Below are positions 8,824 to 16,842 of a stretch of DNA of 64,000 bases, one piece after another (the stretch's first letter is position 1; every line of letters starts with the position of its first letter). Source of the DNA: JAQBQB01 sp963757185 (GTDB lineage Bacteria; Gemmatimonadota; Gemmatimonadetes; Gemmatimonadales; Gemmatimonadaceae). Location of the stretch: NCBI GenBank assembly GCA_963757185.1, contig CAVWQI010000002.1, forward strand, positions 992,001-1,056,000. Reading direction: 5' to 3'. Both the position numbers and the translations under genes were made by a program. The notes under the pieces were generated by a model that did no database searches, had not been told where the DNA came from, and was given only the letters and a program-made list of their open reading frames with translations.

Positions 8824-9519
8824 TCAGAGCGTGTCGATGACGGAAGCCTTCACAGACGGATTGGCCAGCAGGTGATACGTGGCGTCGATGCGGCTCACGT
8901 ATCCAAGCGTCTCTTTGTATATCCACGGGTGCACGCTCGGCGCGACGCGCGCGATGTTGGCCCACGTCGTATCCGCCGGCCACTGCGACGTCGCGAGCTT
9001 GTACGCCTTGATGATCGGCCCTCGGCCGGCGTTATAGCTCGCGAACATGAAATGATAGCGCTCGTCGTAGGGCACGAGGTGCCAGAAATCCCAGAGGTGC
9101 CGGTCGTAGTAGATGCCGGCGGCGATGTTCCATTCCGGCTGATCGATCGGGCCGAAATCGGGATTCTGAGATACGATTTCGTGATAGGTCGTGGGCATCA
9201 GTTGCATCAGCCCACGCGCGCCGACCCAGCTCTTCGCGCGGGGATCGAGCCGGCTCTCGGCGAAGCCTTGGGCCTTGAACCAACGCCAGTCGTACCCCGC
9301 GCCGAAGTACTGTTTCGTGTACTTGCTGAAGGTCCCGTCGTATTGCGCGTTGATCTTTCGCGCGAGGAGTGCTCCTGCCGCGTCCTCTATCTTCGCCATC
9401 AGGCCCTGCTTGGGCGGGGTCTGCGCGGCGGCGGTCGCCTGCGGCCCCTGGCCGCACTCCATCCTGGCGGCGACCACGAAAATCGCGGCGAGGACCAGCG
9501 CTCGTCGTACTCCGGTCAC
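8824..9519 (-). CDS. MltF-like lytic transglycosylase, copy A
   Basis: A 231-residue secreted protein: signal peptide (residues 1-23), short linker, then a soluble-lytic-transglycosylase fold. Visible motifs are AQGFAESRLDP with the catalytic Glu88, GARGLMQLMPTTY, WNIAAGIYYDRHLW and FASYNAGRG. The pattern fits the MltF C-terminal catalytic domain without the MltF N-terminal solute-binding domain. It cleaves beta-1,4 bonds between MurNAc and GlcNAc in peptidoglycan with anhydro-product formation. It follows DUF350 copy A by 33 bases and is the intact member of a duplicated pair. Confidence 0.87.
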   Translation of the reverse strand: MTGVRRALVLAAIFVVAARMECGQGPQATAAAQTPPKQGLMAKIEDAAGALLARKINAQYDGTFSKYTKQYFGAGYDWRWFKAQGFAESRLDPRAKSWVGARGLMQLMPTTYHEIVSQNPDFGPIDQPEWNIAAGIYYDRHLWDFWHLVPYDERYHFMFASYNAGRGPIIKAYKLATSQWPADTTWANIARVAPSVHPWIYKETLGYVSRIDATYHLLANPSVKASVIDTL

Positions 9520-9552
9520 CGCATGCGCCTCGCGCTATCCGGCGGCGGTCAG

Positions 9553-9756
9553 CTAAGCAATCGCGCGTCCGATGATCAACGCGATCGAGACGAAGAGCGA
9601 CCCGACGAAGATGGCCGCCGCGATATTTCCACGCTGCAGTTCTTTCGGCAACTCGACCTCATGCAACAGCCTGTCGATCACGCGAAAGCTGACGTACATG
9701 AGCATGACGCCGAGCGCCGCGTACACGAGGTTCATCAACAAGATCGCTACTTGCAC
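9553..9756 (-). CDS. DUF350-like small membrane protein, copy A
   Basis: A 67-residue, two-helix membrane protein (MNLVYAALGVMLMYVSF; AAAIFVGSLFVSIALIIGRA) with an acidic-basic loop containing LPKELQRGN. The same length and near-identical pattern as copy B at 8447-8650. It heads the minus-strand cassette DUF350-A, transglycosylase-A, DUF350-B, transglycosylase-B. The function of DUF350 is not established; the repeated pairing with a murein hydrolase suggests an envelope role, by inference only. Confidence 0.75.
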   Translation of the reverse strand: MQVAILLMNLVYAALGVMLMYVSFRVIDRLLHEVELPKELQRGNIAAAIFVGSLFVSIALIIGRAIA

Positions 9757-9889
9757 GGGCCCACCTCAGCGGTTGTCGTGATGCGCGCCGCGCATCACGG
9801 CCACGTGGCGGGTGCGATCAGCGCCTAACGTCGACGTGGCAAGCTCCGGGCCGTATCAAGAGCTCGCCGTCGAGCCCGACTGCGGCGCA

Positions 9890-9938
9890 TAAAAGCCGAA
9901 CACTCGCTCGGTGGTCTTTAGGCACCACCGAGCGAGTG
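9890..9938 (-). terminator. Rho-independent terminator after the tricorn-like gene
   Basis: A perfect 15-bp stem (9901-9915 with 9924-9938, 8-base loop) is followed on the minus strand by TTCGGCTTTT. It begins 38 bases after the tricorn stop codon at 9976. Confidence 0.75.
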
Positions 9939-9975
9939 CTGGAGCTCGTTGCGAAGGCTCAGCGCGCCGGCGTCC

Positions 9976-12900
9976 TCACGCGGGCGGCTTCACCCGCTTG
10001 CCCCACGTCGGCGGCGGCGGCTCCTTCGTCGCGCGATCGACCGGGTGCGCCGCCAGTTGCTTCATGCCTTCGGCGACCGCGGCCTCGAGCTGCAAATCGT
10101 GACCGGCGATCACTTCTCGCGGCGTATTCTCGACATCGATGTCCGGAGCGACACCCTCGTTCTCGACCGCCCACTTGCCGTCGCGGGCGAAGAATCCGCC
10201 GCGCGGCGCGATCGCCGATCCGCCGTCCACGAACGTTGGCGTGTCGGCGGTATGAACGAGGCCGCCCCACGTCCTCTTGCCCACGAGCGTTCCGATCTTG
10301 CGATAGCGGAACATGTATGGCATCAAGTCGCCGCCCGATCCCGCCATTTCATTGATGATCATCACTTTCGGACCCCAGATCCCCGCGGCGGGGCTGGTGA
10401 ACGGCATGCGATCGCCGGCGACGTTGTTGAAGTAGCCGTCGTAGTCGCGCTGCAGCACGTCGATGATGTAGTCCGCGGCCTGGCCGCCACCGTTGTACCG
10501 CTCGTCGATGATCGCGCCCTTCTTGTCCTGCTGCGCGAAGTAGTAACGATTGAAGCTCGTGTACCCCGGCTGCCCGGTGTTGGGCAGATACACGTAAGCG
10601 AGTTGGCCGTGCGACAGCGAGTCGACAGTGCGCCGATTCGCTTCGATCCATGCGCGAGTGCGCAGCCCTTGCTCGTTCGCCACGGGAACGACCGTGACGT
10701 GCCGCGCGCCTCCCCCGTCGGCCGCCGGCGTCGAGTTGACGACGAGTGACGTCTGTCGATTCGCCGTGCCGTCGAGCAGACGATAGATGTTGTCGGGCGC
10801 TTTCAGGTCCTGCCCGTTGATCGCCAGGATGTAGTCGCCGACTCTCACGTCCACGCCCGGCGCGGCGAGAGGAGCGCGCAGATCGGTGTTCCACTCCTCG
10901 TCGTCGTAGATCTTCGTGATGCGATAGCGCCCGTTCTCGATCGAGAAGTCGGCGCCGAGCAGGCCGCCCGGCACGGCGGCTGGTACGTCGGGCATGTCGC
11001 CGCCGCGCACGTACGAGTGTCCGATCGAGATCTCGGCGCCCATCATGTCGATGAGGTAGTTGAGATCCGCCCGATGGTTCACATACGGCAGGAACTGGCT
11101 GTACATCTCCTTCACCTTCGGCCAGTCCGCGCCGTGTTCGTTGGTCACGTAGAGGTAGTCGCGCTGGTTGCGCCACGCTTCGTCGAAGATCTGCTTGTAC
11201 TCCTGCTTGGGATCGATGTACGCGCGCAGATCGGCCGTCACTCTGCCCTGGCCGGCCTGCGGCGGATTGCGGTCGGCATCGACGAGGAAGAGCTGCGGCC
11301 CTCCGCCCGCTCCAGGCGCGCCACCACGGCCGCCGCGACCTCCTCCGCCGCCGGCGCCGCGATATACGAGTTTGTGCCCGTCGAGGCTCACGTCGTAGTC
11401 CGCCGCGCCCGTGACGAACGGCAAGTCACGATGGTCGCGCAGCGAATAGCGGTGCAACGTCGCCCCACCTCCAGCGCCGCCGCGGCCGCCGCCACCACCA
11501 GCACCGCCGGCCTCGAGGAAGTAGACCATCCCGGCGACGCCGGATTTCAAGTTCGAGTATTGACGTTCCGGAATTCCCGGCACGGCGAGAATACGGTGCT
11601 CGAGGCCGTCGAAGTCGATCGTGACCGTCGGCATCGGGGCGCGCGGCGCCGGGCGAGCCGCTTGCTCGCCGCCTGCGGCGCTGTCGGCACCGGCCCCGCC
11701 GGCGAACCCGCCGGCGCCGCCGCGCCCACCTCGGCCGCCGCCCCCGAAGCCGCCGGGCGCCGCACCGGCCGGCGCACCCTCTTCATCGCTCTCAGGCAGG
11801 AACGGCGACGCGTCGCTCTTGCGAAGCATCGCCGCGTAGAGACCGAACGTCTCGGTGTGATCGTAGTTCGTCATGTCCAGCCACTGCGACCGGAGACCGT
11901 AGTCCGTCGATGCGAGGAACCAGAGGTACTTGCCGCTCGCGTCCCACGCCGGCGACACGGCATCAGCCAGGCCGTCGGTCACCTGCTTCGTGACGCCCGT
12001 CTCGACGTTCACGACTTCGAGCGCGTGGTAGAGCGAGTTCAGATGCTTCGAGTACGCGATCCACTTTCCGTCCGGCGACCACACCGGGTTCATCGTTCGC
12101 GTCGGCACCATCCATGGATCGTTGCCCACCGTCTTCGCCTGGCCCGTCGCGACGTCCACGACCCACAAGTGCAGGTTCGTGTCGTGGAACATGATTCGCT
12201 TGCCGTCGGGCGACCACGCCGCCGTGTAGAAGTGGCCCTGTGGTCGGAATCTTGATCTCGCGCGGCGGGGTGAGCCCATCCTGTGACTCGATATAGAGCT
12301 CGTACTCGCCCGACTTGTCGCTGAAGTACGACAGCTGCTTGCCGTCGGGCGACCACGCCGGCTCGCGCTCCGCCGACGCGCTCGAGTTCGTGAGATTGCG
12401 GACGTCGCCGCGCTCGGCCGGAATCGTGAAGATCTCACCGCGCGCCTCGACCGCGATGCGCTTGCCGGTCGGAGAGAGCGCCAGGTTGCTCATGTTCGCC
12501 GTCACGTCCTTCCACTGCGGCATCATCCACGCGAAGTCGCCCGCGGCCGTGATGTTCACCACGTGCTCGCTGCCCGTCTTCGGATCGAGAAGATGGATGT
12601 CACCCGCCTGCTCGAACACGACCGCGCTGCCGTCGGACGCCGCGTCGACCGCCTTCACGTCGAAGTTCGTGAAGTGCGTCGCCTGCGTCAGCTTCTTCGA
12701 CTTGGTGTCGTACGTCCACACGTTGGCCACACCGTCACGATCCGAGACGAAGTCGATGACGTCGTCGTTGACCCACACAGGGTCCATGTTCTTCGACTCG
12801 GGCGCCGACGGTGCCGAGAAGTGCGACGAGCCGCGCGGCGAACCTGCCTGCGCGACGACCAGATCGGACGAGACGTTCGGCGTCGTGTCGAGCGCGAACG

Positions 12901-13492
12901 TCTTGAGATCGACGATCCAGATCGGACGATTCTGTCCGCCGCGATAGTTGCGCCGCTCCTCGTCCCACGAGTTGTTCATGCGGTACGCGACGCGGCGGCC
13001 GTCGGGCGAAATCTTGCCTTGATACGCGCGCGGGAGCGCCATCGGCGTTTCCACTCCGCCTTCGACCGGCACGGTCCAGAAGCGCGGCGCGGCGCTCGGC
13101 GCCGAGGTGGCGCGCGACGAATTGAAGACGATCGACTTGCCGTCGGGCGTCCACCCTTCGACGACGTCGGCGCCCGGGTGCCAGGTGAGACGTTTTGGCT
13201 CACCGCCGTCGGCAGGGACGACGTAGACGTCGACGTTCCCGCCGTACTGCGCGCTGAACGCGATCAGTTTGCCGTCGGGTGAGAATTTCGGGTTCTCGGT
13301 TGTACCCTGGAAGCTCGTGATGCGGCGCGCCATGCCACCGCTCTTGTCGACGACCCAGATGTTGTTCGCGTAGGCGAACGCGATCTGGGTCTTGCTCACG
13401 GTGGGGGTGCGCAGCATGCGCGTTTGGGCGCCGGCACTGAGCGCGGCGAAGGCCGCGATCGCGGCCGCGAACACCATGGAGGAGCGACGCAT
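9976..13492 (-). pseudogene. Tricorn-like protease with a frameshift near 12240
   Basis: Two overlapping minus-strand frames make one protein of about 1,170 residues. Frame 1 (from 13492) has a signal peptide and TolB/PD40 propeller blades and stays convincing up to PREIKIP near 12250. The second frame picks up at QGHFYTAAWSPDG near 12240 and runs to the stop at 9976. It holds more blades, a PDZ domain (VRVGDYILAINGQ), and an S41-type protease core (GAIIDERYNGGGQAADY, NEMAGSGGDLMPY with the likely catalytic Ser near nt 10337, GKRTWGG). Loss of one base near 12240 would restore the frame. Tricorn enzymes degrade peptides to short fragments. Three Gly/Arg-rich inserts (around nt 11290-11350, 11470-11515, 11690-11775) are unusual. 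A terminator follows. Confidence 0.82.
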
Positions 13493-13605
13493 AGGTCAGG
13501 GGATAAGGGACGGGGGTAAGCATCGCTTCCGTACCCTCGGCCGTCCAGCCCAAAGCGTTGCCGAGCCGGTTGACGCTGACGGTCGAGCGGGCCAATCTCC
13601 CCCGG

Positions 13606-14457
13606 ATGTCCCACATCGAAAACGTCTCCGACACCGCCCGGTGGGTGGCCGTCTACCGAGCCATGGAGACGGCTCGCCAGGACGCGATCTTCCGGGATCC
13701 GTTCGCCGCCCGTCTTGCCGGCGAAAAGGGCGAAGCGATCGTCGACTCGATGAAGCGCGGACGCCAGATGGCCTGGGCGATGATCGTCCGCACGGCCGTC
13801 TTCGATGAGATCATCGAAGCGCAGATCCGCGCGGGCGCCGACCAGATCGTGAATCTCGCGGCTGGGCTCGATACCCGTCCCTGGCGGATGAAGCTCCCGG
13901 CCGACCTTCGCTGGATCGACGTGGACCTTCCGGGCATCCTCGACTACAAGCTCGAGACGATGCGTGGCGAGACTCCGGTCTGCCGGTACGAGGGGATCCG
14001 CGCGGATCTGCGAGAACCGGCCGTGCGCGAAGAGCTGTTCACGCGGTTGGGCGCGCAATCCCGGCGCACGCTTGTCGTGACGGAGGGGCTGCTCATCTAC
14101 CTCACGCCGGATCAGGTCGGCGCCCTCGCCGCCGACCTGCATCGCCCTCCGAGCTTCCATTCCTGGTTGATCGATCTCGCCCGGCCCGAATTGCTGGCGA
14201 TGATGCAGCGGATGTGGGGTAAGTCGCAGGGAAACGTGAACGCGCCTTTCCTGTTCGCCCCGGACGAGAACACGAAGTTCTTCGAGCCGTTCGGTTGGCG
14301 CGAGGTGGAGTTCCGTTCGTCGATGGAGGAAGCCCGTCGCCTGGATCGCGAGATGTCGATGATGTGGCTCTGGCGCCTGCTCGGGCGGCTCCGTTCGCGG
14401 CAGGTGCAGGAGAAGTTCAAACGGTTTTCGGGGATCGTCCTGTTCGATCGAATCTGA
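13606..14457 (+). CDS. Class I SAM-dependent methyltransferase (LCMT/PPM-type family)
   Basis: A 283-residue cytoplasmic protein starting at the ATG at 13606; the frame is open 16 codons upstream. Motifs of the bacterial leucine-carboxyl-methyltransferase-like family are present: ARWVAVYRAMET near the N-terminus, QIVNLAAGLDTRPWRM (SAM-binding glycine-acidic motif, residues about 80-95), WIDVDLPGILDYK and VVTEGLLIYL. These proteins methylate small molecules or, in polyketide settings, carboxyl or hydroxyl groups; no substrate can be assigned. It is divergent from the tricorn gene and is followed 31 bases later by a membrane protein. Confidence 0.82.
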   Translation: MSHIENVSDTARWVAVYRAMETARQDAIFRDPFAARLAGEKGEAIVDSMKRGRQMAWAMIVRTAVFDEIIEAQIRAGADQIVNLAAGLDTRPWRMKLPADLRWIDVDLPGILDYKLETMRGETPVCRYEGIRADLREPAVREELFTRLGAQSRRTLVVTEGLLIYLTPDQVGALAADLHRPPSFHSWLIDLARPELLAMMQRMWGKSQGNVNAPFLFAPDENTKFFEPFGWREVEFRSSMEEARRLDREMSMMWLWRLLGRLRSRQVQEKFKRFSGIVLFDRI

Positions 14458-14488
14458 GAAACTCACCCACCTGACTGGAGTCGAACGC

Positions 14489-15005
14489 ATGCAACCGATG
14501 ATGATTGTTTTGCGTCTTTTTCACATTTTTTCCGGAGTGCTTTGGGTCGGCGGTGTGGCGATGCTATCGTGGTTCATCCTTCCCGCCGTGGTGGGCAGCG
14601 GTCCCGCGGGCGGCGGCGTAATGAAGTTCCTGCTGGTGAAGACGAAGTTCGGTCCATACTTCCCGGCGCTGGCCGGACTCACGGTTCTGTCGGGGATCTT
14701 CATGTATTGGTGGGACGCGTCGCGATCGAACGGCGCGTTCTACTCGTCGCCGATGGGCATGACGCTCGGGGTCGGCGGACTGGCGGGCGTCATCGCATTG
14801 ATTTTCGGCGGTGCGGTCGTCGGCCGCGCCACGGCTGGCATGGCGACGATCTTCCGGGCGGTCGACGCGCAGGGCGGCCCGCCCACGGCCGAGCAGACCG
14901 CAGAGCTCATGGCGCTTCGAGGCCAAGGTCGGCTCGGCCGCAAAGATCGTTCTGCCGCTGCTCCTCCTCGCGGTGATCACGATGGCCATCGCGCGCTACG
15001 TCTGA
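14489..15005 (+). pseudogene. Four-helix DUF2269/CopD-like membrane protein, frameshifted near 14915
   Basis: The first frame from 14489 encodes three membrane helices (LRLFHIFSGVLWVGGVAMLS; FPALAGLTVLSGIFMYW; GVGGLAGVIALIFGGAVVG) and a soluble stretch ending TAEQTAELMALR. The +1 frame then supplies a natural end, EAKVGSAAKIVLPLLLLA and so on, with the fourth helix and a stop at 15005; the original frame instead runs into an unlikely Arg/His-rich tail to 15037. Removing one base within about 14912-14921 restores a 171-residue protein. The family assignment is tentative; function unknown. Together with the breaks at 8371 and 12240, this suggests assembly indels. Confidence 0.65.
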
Positions 15006-15033
15006 TCCGCACCCTTCACCCGAGGGAACTCGA

Positions 15034-16467
15034 ATGATTCGCTCGCGATGCTGCGCGGCTCTCCTGTGCGTCACCGCGCTGTCCGCGGCGGCCGCGCAGG
15101 AAACACCCACCGAGCGCGACGCCGCGCGCGACGTCGTCCGCAAGCTCGATTCGCTCGAGAAATCGCTCAACCTTCCCGCGCTCGTCGCCAAGCTCACCGG
15201 TCCGAACTCGGCGCGCGACCAGGTCGCCGCGCGCGCGAAGGAGCTCATGGACACCGAGCTCCTCGCGATGGGCGACGACATCACGAGACATCCCGAGATC
15301 GGCTTCGAGGAAAAGCGGTCGGTGCAGATTCTCACCGACTATCTCAAGAAACACGACTTCACCGTCCAGATGGGAACGCCGGGCCTGCCGACCGCATTCG
15401 TCGCGCGCTACACCAAGTCGACCGGATCGCCGAACCTGGGCGTCATCCTCGAGTACGACGCGCTGCGCGGCACCAAGGGCGCGTTTCACGGCGATCAGCA
15501 CAGCACACAGGGGCCGATCGGCATCGCGGCCGCCGTCGCGATCGCCGAGTATCTGACGAAGACCAAGACGCCGGGAACGGTGACGGTGTTCGGCACGCCG
15601 GGCGAAGAGATGATGCCGCCCAATGCGAAGACCGTGATGTTCAACTCGCACGTCTTCGACGGCGTCGACATCCTCGTGCGCAGCCATTCGACGACGGTGA
15701 CCAGTCGTCCGGCCGCGGGCTTCGGGACGTGTTGCATGAACATCGATGGCGTGAAGTACACGTTCAACGGCGCGCCGGCGCACCAGCTCACGGCGTGGAA
15801 CGGCCGCAACGCGCTGACGGCGGTGATCCACCTGTTCGACAACATCGACGCGATGCGCAGCAACATGCGTCCCGAGGCGCGCATCCAGGGCGTGATCACC
15901 GAAGGCGGCGCGGCGCCCAACGTCGTGCCCGACAAGACGGCGGCCGACTTCTACATCCGCTATCCGGACGAGGTGTATCTCGCCCAGGAGCTGCAAATCG
16001 TCGACGACGCCGCCCGCGCCGCGGCGCTCGCGACCGGAACGAAGGTCAAGATCGACCACTACGGCGAGGCCCGCGACGGGGTGAGCATCGGGTCGATCAA
16101 CGAGGTTGCGTTCGGGTATCTCAAGAAGTACGGCGGCCAGAACGTGCAGCCGGATCCCGGCAAACCGCAGGGCTACGAGGAGACGGGGAGCGTCTCGAGC
16201 GCGGTCCCCGGCGGCGAGTTCAGCGCGATGACGTCGACCGCACCGAACCACACCTACGAGATGCTCGCCGACGCCACGTCGCCGGTCGGGCATCGCGGGT
16301 TCGTGACCGACGCGCAGGCGATGGCGGCATTGCTCTACGACTTCGCGACCCGAGCCGACTATCGAGCGATGGTCAAGCACGAGTTCGACACGATTCGCGG
16401 CCTCCACACCGAGTACCTCGAGGATCTCAAGAAGGTGTACGGCCTTCCCAAGGTCCCCGAACCGTAG
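15034..16467 (+). CDS. M20-family amidohydrolase/peptidase (AbgB-like), secreted
   Basis: A 477-residue protein with a signal peptide (residues 1-21, ending AAAQE) and a GAGGGA-like site before the ATG. The M20D pattern is clear: DITRHPEIGFEE, LGVILEYDALRG, HSTQGPIGIAAAVAIAEYL, VFGTPGEEM with the catalytic Glu, a dimerisation-domain insert around GAPAHQLTAWNGRNAL, and ITEGGAAPNVVPDK. Relatives hydrolyse p-aminobenzoyl-glutamate, N-acyl amino acids or dipeptides with two metal ions. A periplasmic peptide or amide substrate is likely in this peptidase-rich region. The PadR regulator begins 36 bases after its stop. Confidence 0.85.
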   Translation: MIRSRCCAALLCVTALSAAAAQETPTERDAARDVVRKLDSLEKSLNLPALVAKLTGPNSARDQVAARAKELMDTELLAMGDDITRHPEIGFEEKRSVQILTDYLKKHDFTVQMGTPGLPTAFVARYTKSTGSPNLGVILEYDALRGTKGAFHGDQHSTQGPIGIAAAVAIAEYLTKTKTPGTVTVFGTPGEEMMPPNAKTVMFNSHVFDGVDILVRSHSTTVTSRPAAGFGTCCMNIDGVKYTFNGAPAHQLTAWNGRNALTAVIHLFDNIDAMRSNMRPEARIQGVITEGGAAPNVVPDKTAADFYIRYPDEVYLAQELQIVDDAARAAALATGTKVKIDHYGEARDGVSIGSINEVAFGYLKKYGGQNVQPDPGKPQGYEETGSVSSAVPGGEFSAMTSTAPNHTYEMLADATSPVGHRGFVTDAQAMAALLYDFATRADYRAMVKHEFDTIRGLHTEYLEDLKKVYGLPKVPEP

Positions 16468-16476
16468 CCAACCCTT

Positions 16477-16503
16477 TGCTCGTATCGGATGTCTATACGA
16501 GCA
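16477..16503. promoter_or_regulatory. Perfect inverted repeat at the padR start, probable PadR operator
   Basis: TGCTCGTAT (16477-16485), nine bases, then ATACGAGCA (16495-16503) form a perfect 9+9 bp dyad whose last base is the A of the PadR start codon. PadR-family dimers bind such dyads of roughly this spacing and many repress their own operon. The position would block transcription or translation initiation of the padR-permease operon. Confidence 0.65.
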
Positions 16504-16835
16504 TGTCGCCTTCGCAGACACCGCTTCTCCAGGGTACGCTCGACCTTCTGATCTTGAAGTGCTTGACGCTGACCGACATGCACGGACTCGGCGTCGCGCG
16601 GCGGATCGCGCAGATCACGGGCGGCGCGTACGACGTCAAGCCGGGCTCGCTCTTCCCCGCTCTCCATCGGCTCGAGGAGAACGGCTGGGTGGTGTCGGCG
16701 TGGGGCGAGTCGGAGAACAATCGGCGGGCCAAGTTCTACCGCCTCACCAAAGCCGGCCGTCTCCGGCTGTCGGAAGAGACCGACGAGTGGAAGCGGGTCT
16801 CCGCGGCGATGACGCTCGCGCTCCGGTCGAGCTGA
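16503..16835 (+). CDS. PadR family transcriptional regulator
   Basis: A 110-residue winged-helix protein typical of short PadR (PF03551) regulators: LLQGTLDLLILKCLTLTDMHG opens helix 1, followed by GVARRIAQITGG, VKPGSLFPALHRLEENGWV (recognition helix and wing) and FYRLTKAGRLRL. The C-terminal helix for dimerisation is short. The permease gene starts 7 bases after its stop, so the two form an operon. PadR regulators next to ADOP-type permeases are a recurrent pair in Acidobacteria and Gemmatimonadota. A perfect dyad overlaps its start codon and suggests autoregulation. No clear Shine-Dalgarno site is seen. Confidence 0.9.
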   Translation: MSPSQTPLLQGTLDLLILKCLTLTDMHGLGVARRIAQITGGAYDVKPGSLFPALHRLEENGWVVSAWGESENNRRAKFYRLTKAGRLRLSEETDEWKRVSAAMTLALRSS

Positions 16836-16842
16836 GGGAAAC

